From NCBI GenBank assembly GCA_020060485.1, contig JAGVAB010000095.1:1-6553 (forward strand): 6,553 nucleotides of DNA. Reading direction: 5' to 3'. This document shows, one piece after another, positions 5,972 through 6,553 of the stretch. The translations under genes were made by a program, and so were the position numbers. The notes beneath the pieces were generated by a model. The model did not search any database and was not told where the DNA came from. It worked only from the letters and a program-made list of their open reading frames with translations. Position 1 is the stretch's first letter. The number at the start of each line of letters is the position of its first letter. This DNA comes from Anaerolineales bacterium (GTDB taxonomy: Bacteria; Chloroflexota; Anaerolineae; Anaerolineales; Anaerolineaceae).

Positions 5972-6486
5972 TGCGTGCCAGCCGCGGCCTGACGCCAACG
6001 GAGTATCGATATACAAATCAACGCTATGAGAATAGCCTGGGATTGTCCTTTTATGTAGCACGTTGGTATGATCCTGTTATAGCACATTTTGTTCAGGCAG
6101 ATACGATTGTGCCTCGAACCAGAGATACTCAGTCATATGATCGGTATGCATACGCAGACAATAACCCAACAAGATATACTGATCCAAAGGGACATTCGAG
6201 AGACTGTGGTATCGGAGATACTAATTGCAGGGCGGGAAAATTACTTTTACAAGATGCGGTATTAATCATAGCGTGTGGGGCAGGTACAGATGGAGCTTGC
6301 GAAGCTGGAAGAGGAATATACGATGATGTAAATGGCGATACACAAGTCCCATTATATGGTGTAGCTGACTATTTTTGGGAAAATGGAGGACAAATCGTTT
6401 ATCAAGATTATAGTTCGTATATTAACACCAATCATTATGCACAAGGCATTAGCGAATTAACCCAAGTTGCTACCAAAGGAAGTTGA
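5971..6486 (+). CDS. 5'-truncated RHS repeat-associated core with variable C-terminal tip (fragment)
   Basis: A 171-codon frame. Residues 11-75 are an RHS repeat-associated core: EYRYTNQRYENSLGLSFY, then ARWYDPVIAHF, QADTIVP, DRYAYADNNP and the closing YTDPKGH. Full RHS proteins are over 1000 residues, secreted or surface-bound, with a shell that encloses a toxic tip; here only the 3' end exists. Homology goes back slightly before the GTG (TTC GGG GAG GTG CGT reads FGEVR, typical of the core), but TGA at 5959-5961 closes the frame. No ribosome binding site fits the GTG. The remaining 96 residues have no recognised toxin domain: four cysteines (79, 86, 102, 110), a hydrophobic LLLQDAVLIIAC, and a polar, Tyr/Asn-rich end. 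Its GC (41% over 6181-6480) is well below the neighbouring gene (59% over 5401-5700), typical of exchangeable RHS tips. It is probably not translated and is best treated as a pseudogene or orphan cassette. Confidence 0.75.
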   Translation: MRASRGLTPTEYRYTNQRYENSLGLSFYVARWYDPVIAHFVQADTIVPRTRDTQSYDRYAYADNNPTRYTDPKGHSRDCGIGDTNCRAGKLLLQDAVLIIACGAGTDGACEAGRGIYDDVNGDTQVPLYGVADYFWENGGQIVYQDYSSYINTNHYAQGISELTQVATKGS

Positions 6487-6553
6487 GACTGGCGGCCAAG
6501 ACAAAAAGACCGACCTTGAGCTCAAATCCTTGAGCAGTGACAGAATGAATAGA
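6487..6553 (+). other. Window end after the RHS tip; possible start of a downstream gene
   Basis: RHS tips are usually followed by an immunity gene, but only 67 bases are visible. A frame open from 6461 runs off the window (containing ETGGQDKKTDLELKSLSSD) and has an ATG at 6545, but no convincing Shine-Dalgarno. A 10-bp palindrome, TTGAGCTCAA (6516-6525), and a CCTTGAG direct repeat (6514-6520, 6528-6534) lie here. No gene can be called. Confidence 0.2.

Overview
The window reads as a stretch of moderately GC-rich bacterial chromosome, probably from the Chloroflexota (Anaerolineae-like). That placement is an inference. It rests on the style of the RHS core (the 'DTIVP' and 'NRYxYxxNNPxxYTDPxGH' type of sequence), on the feel of the polyphosphate kinase, and on the mix of housekeeping genes with a stray RHS end. 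No rRNA, tRNA, CRISPR array, transposase or phage gene was seen.

Layout. On the minus strand, reading right to left, there is a two-gene operon (1613 to 208): a single-domain (short-chain) chromate-transporter family membrane protein, then a tandem-domain universal stress protein that overlaps it by 4 bases (ATGA). Beyond its end, at 64-102, lies a perfect 18-bp inverted repeat with a three-base loop. A 461-base divergent intergenic region (1614-2074) carries a likely promoter in each direction. On the plus strand follow a full-length polyphosphate kinase (ppk1, 2075-4219) and a complete FAD/NAD disulfide oxidoreductase of the dihydrolipoamide dehydrogenase / mercuric reductase family (4396-5811), each with its own sigma70-like promoter and ribosome binding site. 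After a small terminator-like hairpin comes a large two-tier inverted repeat (5903-5971). Its right arm runs into the beginning of a 5'-truncated RHS core with an AT-rich, unrecognised C-terminal tip (to 6486).

How the genes may work together. Polyphosphate kinase (phosphate and energy storage), a tandem Usp protein, an oxyanion transporter and a disulfide oxidoreductase would all suit a stress or redox theme. They sit in separate transcription units, however, and only the chr-usp pair is convincingly co-transcribed. The RHS fragment is unrelated. It has 41% GC over 6181-6480 against 59% over 5401-5700 (hand counts), lacks its N-terminal part and signal sequence, and looks like a displaced or decayed RHS 3' cassette.

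I found no clear case for a previously undescribed system. The most interesting items are the RHS tip with the large inverted repeat at its break point, the very regular palindrome at 64-102, and the solo short-chain Chr protein translationally coupled to a Usp protein whose first domain has an intact ATP-binding motif.
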